NCBI GenBank assembly: GCA_900547455.1
Contig: URGV01000050.1
Location: forward strand, 1 to 12,969
Length of the DNA stretch: 12,969 bases
Source: an uncultured Oscillospiraceae bacterium
Lineage (GTDB): Bacteria; Bacillota; Clostridia; Oscillospirales; Ruminococcaceae
Direction: 5' to 3'
Shown: in pieces, positions 1 through 6,619 of the stretch
Numbering within the stretch: the stretch's first letter is position 1
Layout of the letters: each line of letters starts with the position of its first letter
Notes under the pieces: generated by a model
What the model was told of the DNA's origin: nothing
The model's input: the letters and a program-made list of their open reading frames with translations, nothing else
Databases searched by the model: none
Program-made: the position numbers and the translations under genes

Positions 1-18
1 CTTTGCCTTTGGAAACCA

Positions 19-38
19 CAGCCTTTTGAAAAAGGCTG
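19..38. repeat. Perfect short hairpin (9-bp stem, 2-nt loop)
   Basis: The arms cagcctttt (19-27) and aaaaggctg (30-38) are exact complements. No run of T follows the stem on either strand, so a simple intrinsic terminator for the leftward gene is not supported. It sits at the edge of the repeat cluster downstream of fusA2 and may belong to the same intergenic element. Confidence 0.5.
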
Positions 39-70
39 GCGAAAACTTTATTTTTGTTCCGCACAAACCC

Positions 71-236
71 GGTGCCGCGAGGTAGAAACCAAAGCTCCCG
101 CCAAACCAATACGCGAATTGGGCGCGGGCTCAGCCCGCCGCCGTGGATTGGGTCCAGACTCAGCCTGGGTGCCGCGAGGTAGAAGCCAAGACTCCCACCA
201 AACCAATACGCGAATTGGGTGCAGGCTCAGCCTGCC
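71..236. repeat. Imperfect 69-bp direct repeat, period 97, with three stem-loops
   Basis: Bases 71-139 and 168-236 are near-identical copies, both starting ggtgccgcgaggtagaa and sharing ccaaaccaatacgcgaattg. Each ends in a 6-bp hairpin with loop TCA: gcgggc/gcccgc at 124-138 and gcaggc/gcctgc at 221-235. The two differ by a compensating G-C to A-T pair. A third, imperfect version (ccagac/gcctgg, one mismatch) lies between them at 154-168. The second hairpin abuts the fusA2 stop codon. No convincing gene is seen in bases 1-235. The pattern suggests a dispersed intergenic repeat or an RNA 3' structure; the copy number elsewhere in the genome is unknown. Confidence 0.75.
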
Positions 237-2311
237 TATTCTTCTTCGGAGAATTTCTTAGCGTCTTCGATGACCTTCGCTTCCAGGTTGGAAGGCAGCT
301 GCTCGTAGCGGGCAAAGTCGAAGGTGAAATAACCGCGGCCCTGGGTCAGCGAACGGATTGCGGTCGCAAAGTCGGCCATCTCGCTCATCGGTACGTCTGC
401 CTCAATCTCCTGCAGGCCGTCGGTGGATGGGTTCATGCCCAGCACTCTGCCGCGGCGCTTGTTCAGGTCGCCGATGATGTCGCCGGTGTTGGAATCCGGA
501 ACGTAAACCTTCAGGTTGCCGATTGGCTCCAGCAGAACCGGGGAAGCCTGCGGCATACCGGCCTTGTAAGCCAGGGAAGCTGCCATCTTGAAGGACATCT
601 CCGAGGAGTCTACCGGGTGGTAGGAACCGTCCACCAGCGTCGCCTTCAGGCCGACAACCGGGTATCCGGCCAGCACACCGTGTTTGACGCAGTCCTGCAG
701 GCCCTTTTCAACCGCCGGGAAGAAGGATTTTGGAACCGCGCCGCCGAATACCTTCTCCTCAAAGACGAGGTCGTCGCCGACGGTCGGCTCAAACTCAATC
801 CAAACGTCGCCGAACTGGCCGTGACCGCCGGACTGTTTCTTGTGTTTGCCCTGTACCTTGACCTTCTTGCGGATGGTCTCGCGGTATGGAACGCGCGGAA
901 CCTCCAGCGAAACGGATACGCCAAATTTATTTTTCAGTTTGGAAACCAGCACATCCAGATGCTGCTCGCCCAAGCCGGTGATGACCTGCTGGTGGGTTTC
1001 CGCGTTGTTTTCGTAAGCGATGGTCGGGTCCTCTTCGATCAGTCTCTGCAGCGAGGAAGCAACCTTGGCCTCGTCGCCCTTGGCCTGCGGCTTGATGGCC
1101 ATGCTCAGGCAGGGACGCGGGAAGTTGATCGGGTCAAAGCTGACCACCTTCTTCGGGTCGCACAGGGTGTCGCCGGTCTGGGTGGCGGTGAGCTTGGTGA
1201 CCGCGCCGATATCGCCGGCGGTGATGTAAGCGGTGTCCTCCTGCTTTTTGCCGATGACATAGATGATCTTGCCCAGCTTTTCCTGCTGGCCGGTGCGCGC
1301 GTTGACGACCGGAGCGTCGGAGGACAGCTTGCCGGAGATGACCTTGACATAGGACAGCTTGCCGACAAACGGGTCGGCTACGGTCTTAAAGACGTAGGCT
1401 GCCAGCGGAGCTTCGTCGGTGCAGTCGATCTCAACCGGCTCGCCCTCTGCGTCGACAGCAACCTCGCCGCCCTTTTCCCATGGGGATGGCAGCAGGTCGA
1501 CGATGCAGTCCAGCAGCATGTCGATGCCCTGCAGATTGGAGCTGCAGCCGCACAGTACCGGGGAGATCGAGCCGTTGGTGACGCCGGTGTGGACGCCGCG
1601 GATGATCTCGTCGCGGGTGAACTGTTCGCCGGAGAAGTATTTTTCAAACAGCGCCTCATCGGTTTCGGCAACCGCTTCGGAGACAGCGGCGGTCAGACCG
1701 TCCAGACGGTGACCGAAGTCCGGCATGTCGACCTCGTGCGGCTCGCCCTTTTCGTCATAGGTGTAGGCCTTCATGTCGATGAGGTTGATGTAGGATTGAA
1801 CCTTTTGATCTTCAACATATGGAACAACGATCGGACATACTGTCGGACCGAAGGTAGCTTTCAATTCTTCAAAGACCTTGTAAAAGTCGGAGTGCTCCAC
1901 ATCCAGCTTGCTGACAAAGAACATGGTCGCCTTGGAGGCGTCCTTGGCCATCTTGTAGGCCTTCTCGGTGCCGACGTCGACGCCGGACTTGCCGGATACG
2001 GTGATGAGCAGGCTCTCCACGGCGCGCGCGCCTTCAGCGGCCTCGCCGGCAAAGTCGAACAATCCTGGAGTGTCGATCAGGTTGATCTTGGTGCTGCCCC
2101 AGGCAAACGGAGCAATCGAGGTGGAGACGGATACCTGGCGCTTGATCTCCTCCGGATCAAAGTCGCAGACGGTATTTCCTTCCGAGATTTTTCCCAATCT
2201 ATCGCTGGCGCCTGCTTTAAACAGCAGGGCCTCTGCTAATGAAGTCTTTCCCGAGTCACTGTGACCGGTCAAAGCAATGTTTCGAATCCTTCCTGCAAGA
2301 TATTGTTTCAT
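236..2311 (-). CDS. fusA2: Elongation factor G-like translational GTPase (EF-G2 type)
   Basis: A 691-aa cytoplasmic GTPase with full EF-G domain order. The P-loop GHSDSGKTS is at about 16-24, switch II DTPGLFDF at 80-87, and a divergent G4 motif SKLD at 134-137. Domain IV contains GGHGQFGDVW and a VDGSYHPVDSSE stretch. It is diverged from housekeeping EF-G, where the motifs are AHIDAGKTT, DTPGHVDF and NKMD. The switch-II histidine that positions the hydrolytic water is replaced by Leu84. This fits the EF-G2/FusA2 paralogue group, whose role is poorly defined. No rpsL, rpsG or tuf lies nearby, as expected for a paralogue outside the str operon. The ATG at 2311 is chosen because GAAAGGGG lies just upstream; an in-frame extension to 2356 would start at the transcription start itself. 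It is transcribed alone from a strong promoter. Its 3' end runs straight into the repeat cluster. Confidence 0.93.
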   Translation of the reverse strand: MKQYLAGRIRNIALTGHSDSGKTSLAEALLFKAGASDRLGKISEGNTVCDFDPEEIKRQVSVSTSIAPFAWGSTKINLIDTPGLFDFAGEAAEGARAVESLLITVSGKSGVDVGTEKAYKMAKDASKATMFFVSKLDVEHSDFYKVFEELKATFGPTVCPIVVPYVEDQKVQSYINLIDMKAYTYDEKGEPHEVDMPDFGHRLDGLTAAVSEAVAETDEALFEKYFSGEQFTRDEIIRGVHTGVTNGSISPVLCGCSSNLQGIDMLLDCIVDLLPSPWEKGGEVAVDAEGEPVEIDCTDEAPLAAYVFKTVADPFVGKLSYVKVISGKLSSDAPVVNARTGQQEKLGKIIYVIGKKQEDTAYITAGDIGAVTKLTATQTGDTLCDPKKVVSFDPINFPRPCLSMAIKPQAKGDEAKVASSLQRLIEEDPTIAYENNAETHQQVITGLGEQHLDVLVSKLKNKFGVSVSLEVPRVPYRETIRKKVKVQGKHKKQSGGHGQFGDVWIEFEPTVGDDLVFEEKVFGGAVPKSFFPAVEKGLQDCVKHGVLAGYPVVGLKATLVDGSYHPVDSSEMSFKMAASLAYKAGMPQASPVLLEPIGNLKVYVPDSNTGDIIGDLNKRRGRVLGMNPSTDGLQEIEADVPMSEMADFATAIRSLTQGRGYFTFDFARYEQLPSNLEAKVIEDAKKFSEEE

Positions 2312-2362
2312 AGCGGTGTCGCCCCTTTCAAGTTCCCGCTCTGACGGCGGGATCACTATTCA

Positions 2363-2391
2363 AGTATAACAATTTTTCCGCCCGTTTTCAA
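2363..2391 (-). promoter_or_regulatory. Sigma-A promoter of fusA2 with leader hairpin
   Basis: On the minus strand TTGAAA (2386-2391) and TATACT (2363-2368) are separated by exactly 17 bases, which is close to the sigma-A consensus. Transcription should begin near 2356, giving a leader of about 45 nt. This leader holds a 6-bp hairpin (2334-2339 with 2347-2352) immediately before the Shine-Dalgarno sequence. Confidence 0.85.
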
Positions 2392-2531
2392 TATAAAAAT
2401 GTAGAGTTTACACGATTTTCATAGAGAATAAAAGGGCTCTGTCTTATACAACTTCCACAAAGCTCCCGGCTTTTTTCTACAAAAAACGGCCCCCGATATG
2501 GAAAAAGTGCACCGAAAAAACCTCCGCTTTC

Positions 2532-2683
2532 GGCAAAAAAGCGCAGCCAAAGCGGCTGCGCTTTTCTGGTGGTGAATCGTGTCGTCCTGATAAAAAGGGG
2601 AATCATCAGGTTGAAAAGAAGGACGGTGCGGATGAATTGCCGTCCATTTTTATAAACGCCGCGCCCGGCAAAAACGCTACACC
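2532..2683 (-). ncRNA. Candidate small RNA in the fusA2-niaR gap
   Basis: This gap between divergent genes holds no convincing protein gene. On the minus strand a weak-to-moderate promoter, CTGACA (2713-2718), 17 bases, TATTCC (2690-2695), is followed by hairpins 2621-2626/2640-2645 and 2586-2591/2605-2610. A perfect terminator at 2537-2565 comes next. A transcript of about 150 nt would explain a strong terminator that otherwise serves no gene. The alternative is that the terminator only insulates the two divergent genes or is a relic of a lost gene. No known RNA family is recognised. Confidence 0.3.
2537..2565. terminator. Perfect 12-bp stem terminator, better on the minus strand
   Basis: The arms aaaagcgcagcc (2537-2548) and ggctgcgctttt (2554-2565) pair perfectly around a 5-nt loop. 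Read on the minus strand the stem runs into six T's; on the plus strand into four T's, then CT. No protein gene lies directly upstream on either strand. Confidence 0.75.
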
Positions 2684-2736
2684 TCACCGGGAATATTCAC
2701 GAATTATTTACATGTCAGAAAAATAGCAGGTTGTGC

Positions 2737-2765
2737 TGGAACTATGGCGGGCGGTGTGCTATGAT
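2737..2765 (+). promoter_or_regulatory. Likely niaR promoter (extended -10)
   Basis: TATGAT at 2760-2765 is preceded by TG at 2757-2758, forming an extended -10 (TGCTATGAT). The -35 is poor: TGGAAC at 2737-2742 with a 17-base spacer. The start would lie about 20 bases before the ribosome binding site. No operator was recognised with confidence, although an ACATGT palindrome lies upstream at 2710-2715. Confidence 0.5.
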
Positions 2766-2792
2766 AAGGGAAAAAGCGAGAGGGGAATGCAG

Positions 2793-3305
2793 ATGAATTC
2801 ACAACAGAGAAGGCAGCAGCTTTTGGTTCTGCTGCGGCAGAACAGCGGGCCGGTGAGCGCAACCGCCATCGCCAAAAAGTTTGGCGTCAGCCGGCAGATC
2901 ATTGTGGGGGATGTGGCGCTGCTGCGGGCGGCAGGGGAACAGATCTCCGCCACGCCGCGCGGCTATGTGCTCAAGCAGGAGCAGAACCTGCAGACCAGGA
3001 CCATTGCCTGCCGCCACGACGACGAGCACCTGCTGCAGGAGCTGTACATCGCGGTGGATAACGGCTGCGCGGTGCTGGATGTGACGGTGGAGCACCCGAT
3101 CTATGGGCAGATTTCCGGCCAGCTGCAGGTGTTTTCCCGCTATGACGCCGACCAGTTTTACCACAAGCTCACCACCACCAACGCCCCGCCGCTGTGCGCG
3201 CTGACCGGCGGCGTGCACCTGCACACCATCCAGTTCCAGCACGAGGAGGACTTTGAGAGGGTGGTCAGCTGCCTGCGGGAGGAAGGAATCCTCTTTTCCG
3301 AGTAG
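2793..3305 (+). CDS. niaR: NiaR-type transcriptional repressor of NAD/niacin genes (HTH + 3H domain)
   Basis: A 170-aa cytoplasmic DNA-binding protein. The N-terminus is a winged HTH (about 5-58, with SATAIAKKFGVSRQIIVGDV as the recognition region). The C-terminal half is a 3H domain. Candidate metal ligands His75, Glu83, His142 and His144 (in GGVHLHTI) match the spacing of the ligand set known from the Thermotoga family member. In Firmicutes this family senses niacin and represses de novo NAD synthesis and niacin-uptake genes. No nad or niaP gene is visible here, so targets are either autogenous or elsewhere. The ATG at 2793 is preferred over the one at 2787 because GAGAGGGG ends 7 bases before it. 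It converges on the DUF2007 gene with only two bases between stop codons and no terminator between them. Confidence 0.88.
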   Translation: MNSQQRRQQLLVLLRQNSGPVSATAIAKKFGVSRQIIVGDVALLRAAGEQISATPRGYVLKQEQNLQTRTIACRHDDEHLLQELYIAVDNGCAVLDVTVEHPIYGQISGQLQVFSRYDADQFYHKLTTTNAPPLCALTGGVHLHTIQFQHEEDFERVVSCLREEGILFSE

Positions 3306-3307
3306 CC

Positions 3308-3547
3308 CTATTCCTCTGCCTGCGCAAAGCCCATCACGAGCAGCAGTTCCTTTGCGCGCTCGAACGCCTCGGGCGCGACGAAGATTTGCTCCCCTTCAAA
3401 GGAGTTGCCCTGATAGAGGTTGAGCAGCCCCGCCGCACCAAGGTCGCGCTTGACGGCAGGGATGTTGTTTTCGCGCAGCGCCGCCATCAGCATCTCGGCG
3501 GTGAAGTTGTCCGGCGCGGTGTAGAGCAGAAGCATCTGGTAGGTCAT
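3308..3547 (-). CDS. DUF2007-like small protein (putative signal-transducing)
   Basis: A 79-aa soluble protein. It opens with an LLYTAPDNFTAEMLMAALRE segment, continues through NNIPAVKRDLGAAGLLNLY, and ends in a FVAPEAFERAKELL helix. This is the beta-alpha-beta pattern of the DUF2007 family, often labelled putative signal transducer without a proven role. AAAGGAGG lies 7 bases before the ATG. It has its own extended -10 promoter (3628-3657) and a leader of about 75 nt, and it faces niaR tail-to-tail. The family assignment is by recognition of the pattern; the cellular function is unknown. Confidence 0.75.
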   Translation of the reverse strand: MTYQMLLLYTAPDNFTAEMLMAALRENNIPAVKRDLGAAGLLNLYQGNSFEGEQIFVAPEAFERAKELLLVMGFAQAEE

Positions 3548-3627
3548 GATGAAGCCTCCTTTGTGAAAAGCAAAACCAGGAAGGAAAAATCAGGAGCGGC
3601 CGGGAAACGCCCCTAGCTGTTTTCTTT

Positions 3628-3657
3628 ATTATAACATACTCGACGAAATGCAGGCAA
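3628..3657 (-). promoter_or_regulatory. Promoter of the DUF2007 gene
   Basis: On the minus strand TTGCCT (3652-3657), 18 bases, TATAAT (3628-3633). TGT directly precedes the -10, giving an extended -10. The leader includes an imperfect hairpin (3592-3598 with 3608-3614) followed by a T5 run, which could attenuate transcription. Confidence 0.75.
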
Positions 3658-3672
3658 CCGGGAAAAATGGGC

Positions 3673-3701
3673 TTGTCTCCGAATAAAAAATTGCCTATAA
3701 T
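3673..3701 (+). promoter_or_regulatory. Promoter of the asparaginase operon
   Basis: TTGTCT (3673-3678), exactly 17 bases, TATAAT (3696-3701). The -35 boxes of this and the leftward DUF2007 promoter are only 15 bases apart, so the two could share regulation. The leader of about 65 nt is A-rich and has no recognised riboswitch. Confidence 0.82.
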
Positions 3702-3768
3702 AAAAGAAAAGAAAAATCCCCCAAAACAAAAGGGGCATCAAAAGACAAAGAAGGGAAGCGGATCCACT

Positions 3769-4767
3769 ATGAAACATATTCTGCTGATCGCCACCGGCGG
3801 CACCATCGCCTCCAAGAGCACCGAGAACGGTCTGGCACCGCAGATTTCCTCCGAGGAGATGCTGGACTATGTGCCGGCGGCGCGGGAGTTCTGCACCATC
3901 GACGCGGTCCAGATCCTCAACATCGACTCGACTAACCTGCAGCCGGAGCACTGGCTGCTGATGGCCCGTACCGTGCGGGAAAACTACGACAAATATGATG
4001 GCTTTGTCATCTGCCACGGCACCGATACCATGGCCTATACCTCGTCGGCGCTGTCCTACCTGATTCAGAATTCGCCCAAGCCGATCATCATCACCGGCGC
4101 GCAGAAGCCAATCTCGATGGAGGTCACCGACGCCAAGACAAACCTGCTCGACTCGCTGCGCTTTGCCGCCTGCCCGGACGCGCATGGGGTCTGCATCGTC
4201 TTTAACGGCAAGGTCATCGCCGGCACCCGCGCCAAAAAGGTGCACTCCAAGAGCTTCAATGCCTTCGACAGCATCAATTTCCCGGCGCTGGCCACCATCC
4301 GCAACAATCAGATTGTGCACTACATCAAGGAGAGCTGCCCCTGCTCCTACCCTGCCTTCTACACCGACATCAACCCCAGGGTCTGCCTGATTAAGCTGAT
4401 CCCCGGCATGGACCCCGAGCTGCTGACCTGGGTGGGCGAGCACTATGACGCGGTGATCATCGAGAGCTACGGCGTGGGCGGCCTGCCCAGCGGCGAGCAC
4501 CGGGACTTTTTGTCCGAGGTGGACAAGCTGATTGCCGACGGCAAGATTGTGGTGATGACCACCCAGGTCATGTACGAGGGCAGCGACATGGAGGTCTATG
4601 AGGTCGGCCACGTCGCCAAGGAGCGGTATGGCCTGATCGAGTCCTACGATATGACGCTGGAGGCCACCGTCACCAAGCTGATGTGGATCATGGCCCAGAC
4701 CAAGGACCCGCAGCGCATCAAGGCGATGTTCTACACCACCATCAACCACGACATCCTGTTCCAGTAA
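3769..4767 (+). CDS. ansA: L-asparaginase, type I (cytoplasmic)
   Basis: A 332-aa enzyme that hydrolyses L-asparagine to aspartate and ammonia. The first catalytic motif ATGGTIAS supplies Thr12; the second, CHGTDTMAYT, supplies Thr85-Asp86. DST at 53-55 is the substrate-binding loop. By alignment Lys157 in TRAKKVHSKSF corresponds to the catalytic lysine. ESYGVGGLPS (from about 233) is the conserved C-terminal-domain motif. No signal peptide is present, and the length fits the cytoplasmic type I enzyme. The ATG at 3769 is preceded by GAAGGGAAG about 11 bases upstream; an extension to 3667 would reach upstream of the promoter and is rejected. It is the first gene of an operon with the radical SAM gene, 11 bases downstream. 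Confidence 0.95.
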   Translation: MKHILLIATGGTIASKSTENGLAPQISSEEMLDYVPAAREFCTIDAVQILNIDSTNLQPEHWLLMARTVRENYDKYDGFVICHGTDTMAYTSSALSYLIQNSPKPIIITGAQKPISMEVTDAKTNLLDSLRFAACPDAHGVCIVFNGKVIAGTRAKKVHSKSFNAFDSINFPALATIRNNQIVHYIKESCPCSYPAFYTDINPRVCLIKLIPGMDPELLTWVGEHYDAVIIESYGVGGLPSGEHRDFLSEVDKLIADGKIVVMTTQVMYEGSDMEVYEVGHVAKERYGLIESYDMTLEATVTKLMWIMAQTKDPQRIKAMFYTTINHDILFQ

Positions 4768-4778
4768 GGGAGAGCGGG

Positions 4779-5675
4779 ATGGAAGGTTGGATGAATCGCT
4801 GCACCCTCTGCCCGCGGCGGTGCGGGGCGGACCGCACCGTCTCGGTGGGGCGCTGCGGAGTGGGGGAGCAGGTGCGGCTGGCGCGCGCGGCGCTGCACTT
4901 CTGGGAGGAGCCGTGCGTCAGCGGGGCGGAAGGCTCGGGAACGGTGTTTTTCTCGGGCTGTTCCTTAGGCTGCGTGTTCTGCCAGAACTACCAGATCAGC
5001 GCCGGGCATTTCGGCAGGGACATCCCGGTCGAGCGGCTGGCCGAAATCTTTCTGGAGCTGCAGGAGCAGAAGGCCAACAACATCAACCTCGTCACCGGCG
5101 GGCACTATATCCCGCAGATTGTCCGGGCGCTGGACCTGGTGCGAGGCAAGCTACGCATCCCGGTGGTCTACAACAGCAGCGGCTACGAGACGGTGGAGGC
5201 GCTGCGGATGCTCAAAGGCTATGTGGACGTCTACCTGCCCGACTTAAAATACCGCTCCCCCGAGCGGGGAGCGCGCTATTCCCACGCGCCGGATTACTTT
5301 GCGGTGGCAAGCAAGGCTATTTTGGAGATGCTTGACCAGGTGGGGCCGGTGCAGTTTGACGGGCGAGGGATGATTCAGAGGGGGCTGATTGTCCGCCACA
5401 TGGTGATGCCAAACGGGGTGGAGGACAGCATGGACATCCTGACCTGGATCGCCGGAAACCTGCCGCTCGACGACATTCTGGTCAGCGTGATGAGCCAGTA
5501 CACCCCCTTCTATCGAAGCGGGGAGTACCCCGAGATCGACCGCCGACTGACGGCGCAGGAGTATAACCGTGTGCTGGACTGGCTGGACTGCATGGGGATC
5601 GAGAACGGCTTTGTGCAGGAATTAAGCTCCGCCAAGGAAGAATATACGCCGGACTTTTCGCTGCAGGGAGTGTAG
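4779..5675 (+). CDS. Radical SAM protein, PflX/PflA-like (COG1313 type)
   Basis: A 298-aa cytoplasmic iron-sulphur protein. The radical SAM cluster motif is CSLGCVFC (Cys61, 65, 68; the CX3CX2C that binds the 4Fe-4S/SAM cluster), followed by QNYQIS. VTGGHYIPQIV (about 103-113) is the glycine-rich SAM-binding strand. An N-terminal cysteine set (Cys8, 11, 15 and 26, in CTLCPRRC and GRCG) is typical of the PflX-like subfamily and could hold a second cluster. The family is annotated as a putative pyruvate-formate-lyase activating enzyme, but no pfl gene is nearby and the true substrate is unknown. The ATG at 4779 is chosen because the Shine-Dalgarno AAGGGAGAG overlaps the ansA stop. It is co-transcribed with ansA and with the truncated gene after it. 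Confidence 0.87.
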   Translation: MEGWMNRCTLCPRRCGADRTVSVGRCGVGEQVRLARAALHFWEEPCVSGAEGSGTVFFSGCSLGCVFCQNYQISAGHFGRDIPVERLAEIFLELQEQKANNINLVTGGHYIPQIVRALDLVRGKLRIPVVYNSSGYETVEALRMLKGYVDVYLPDLKYRSPERGARYSHAPDYFAVASKAILEMLDQVGPVQFDGRGMIQRGLIVRHMVMPNGVEDSMDILTWIAGNLPLDDILVSVMSQYTPFYRSGEYPEIDRRLTAQEYNRVLDWLDCMGIENGFVQELSSAKEEYTPDFSLQGV

Positions 5676-5702
5676 CGGGAAGGACAGGAAAGGGGAATCG
5701 CG

Positions 5703-5759
5703 ATGCGGATCGAGGTTGTTCGTTACACAAAAGAAAAAATCCCAGATGTTGTAGCATGA
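5703..5759 (+). pseudogene. 5' stub of a third operon gene, cut by the mobile element
   Basis: After GAAAGGGG with 7-base spacing, an ATG opens a clean reading frame beginning MRIEVVRYTKEKIPDVVA. It then hits TGA exactly where the palindrome of the element begins. The start site and ribosome binding site are as good as those of the two genes before it, so this was very probably a full gene. The N-terminus resembles GNAT-family acetyltransferases, but 18 residues cannot settle the family. The rest of the gene is expected beyond the far end of the element, outside the window. Confidence 0.6.
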
Positions 5760-5804
5760 TGTAATTTATAAAGGGTGGATTACACCACCGAAAATTACAT
5801 CATG
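5755..5804. other. 50-bp interrupted palindrome at the element's left tip (candidate attachment/recombinase site)
   Basis: The arms catgatgtaattt (5755-5767) and aaattacatcatg (5792-5804) are 13-base perfect inverted repeats. Nested inside is ggtgg (5774-5778) with ccacc (5785-5789). The span of about 50 bases matches the length of large-serine-recombinase attachment sites. A GA dinucleotide at 5758-5759 lies at the point where the host reading frame breaks; TnpX-type recombinases exchange at GA. The exact crossover cannot be fixed without the right end. Confidence 0.55.
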
Positions 5805-5910
5805 ACTGCGGCTCATTTGTGGCGAATGAAAAGACAGTTGTGATGAAGGAGGGATGCCCTGCACCTGACCGTAACTGTCAACCCCACACATTCCCACAAA
5901 GGAGGCCACT

Positions 5911-6261
5911 ATGGAACCGACCTACACACAACGCGGGGACCACCTGATTCCCAACCTCGTATTGTCAGACACAAAGGAGTACCACATCGGCAAATATGGA
6001 CGGATGCGACGCATCTATCTGAAGGAGCATCGTCCGGCTATTTACAGCACCCTGTTGCTCACGGAAAAGCTCTTTTCCCATTTGTCAGAGATTGACGCTG
6101 CCTGCAAAACCAGGCTGGACATTATCGAAGCGGAGATGATGCGCCAGGAAGGTGTGACCGAAGCGCTGAAAGCCGCTGATCAGATGGAGTGGGTGCGCCG
6201 GAGGAACAGCATCCACAGCCGGGCAGAGGAAATCGTCCTGGCAGAGCTAATCTACTGCTGA
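5911..6261 (+). CDS. tnpV: Transposon-encoded protein TnpV
   Basis: A 116-aa soluble, charged protein matching the TnpV family found in Tn4451-like elements. Recognisable parts are KYGRMRRIYLKEHRPAIYS (about 29-47), then LLLTEKLFSHLSEID and a helical stretch with the paired acidic/basic pattern ending in EEIVLAELIYC. AAAGGAGG sits 5 bases before the ATG. No enzymatic motif is seen and the family's biochemical role is not established. It is the first gene inside the element and forms a two-gene unit with the next gene, 13 bases downstream. The leader (5805-5910) holds a 7-bp stem, gacagtt (5833-5839) with aactgtc (5873-5879); I saw no strong promoter in it. Confidence 0.88.
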   Translation: MEPTYTQRGDHLIPNLVLSDTKEYHIGKYGRMRRIYLKEHRPAIYSTLLLTEKLFSHLSEIDAACKTRLDIIEAEMMRQEGVTEALKAADQMEWVRRRNSIHSRAEEIVLAELIYC

Positions 6262-6274
6262 GGGAGGGAGACGG

Positions 6275-6559
6275 ATGATCCTGGAAGCTATGTATAGTGG
6301 GGAGTTTTACCCATGTGAAACCGTTGTGACTACAACGCCAACATACTGCAAAGCCATGAAAGCCTGTGAAAAACTGATGGAGCAGTTATCCCAACGGCTC
6401 AGCAAGGAAGACTTTGCGCTGGTGCAGGAACTTCGGTCGCAGACCACCATCGCTCAGTGTGAAGAAAGCGAGAGCCATTTCAAATACGGCTTTTCGGCAG
6501 GACTGGTCGTCCAGCAGGAAGCCCATGAGCAGTTAAAGAGCAAAGAGCAACATACATAA
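6275..6559 (+). CDS. DUF6809-like small protein
   Basis: A 94-aa, mostly helical protein. The MYSGEFYPCE N-terminus, a central helix pair around KAMKACEKLMEQLSQRLSKEDFALVQEL, and HFKYGFSAGLVVQQEA at the end resemble the DUF6809 group of small Clostridia element proteins commonly beside tnpV. The C-terminal FxxGF-G pattern is typical of these. GGGAGGGAGA lies just before the ATG. There is no HTH, metal site or membrane segment. It shares a transcript with tnpV and ends at the terminator downstream. The function is unknown; the family name is from recall and should be checked by profile search. Confidence 0.65.
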   Translation: MILEAMYSGEFYPCETVVTTTPTYCKAMKACEKLMEQLSQRLSKEDFALVQELRSQTTIAQCEESESHFKYGFSAGLVVQQEAHEQLKSKEQHT

Positions 6560-6568
6560 TACCATCAA

Positions 6569-6609
6569 AAGGCCCACACTGCCGGGACAACTCCGACAGC
6601 GTGGGCTTT
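6569..6609. terminator. Bidirectional terminator between tnpV operon and RhuM operon
   Basis: Bases 6569-6581 pair with 6597-6609 (aaggcccac.ctg against cag.gtgggcttt) with one A-C mismatch and a 15-nt loop. On the plus strand it runs into TTTCCTTCT, on the minus strand into TTTT. It lies between the converging stop codons at 6559 and 6620. Confidence 0.75.
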
Positions 6610-6619
6610 CCTTCTGAGA

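Noticed and set aside
143..2239. 698-aa open frame on the plus strand opposite fusA2
   Set aside because: Antisense shadow of a GC-biased gene; no ribosome binding site, no family pattern.
2388..2687. 99-aa minus-strand frame in the fusA2-niaR gap
   Set aside because: It runs through the perfect terminator and the fusA2 promoter, has no ribosome binding site, and its composition is not protein-like.
3613..4749. 378-aa open frame opposite ansA
   Set aside because: Antisense shadow of a clear asparaginase gene; no recognisable domain.
5767..5772. TATAAA as a promoter at the element tip
   Set aside because: No acceptable -35 at 16-18 bases; it lies within the palindrome.
5843..5947. 34-codon frame starting in the tnpV leader
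   Set aside because: It overlaps the tnpV start out of frame, lacks a properly spaced Shine-Dalgarno sequence, and has no known family.
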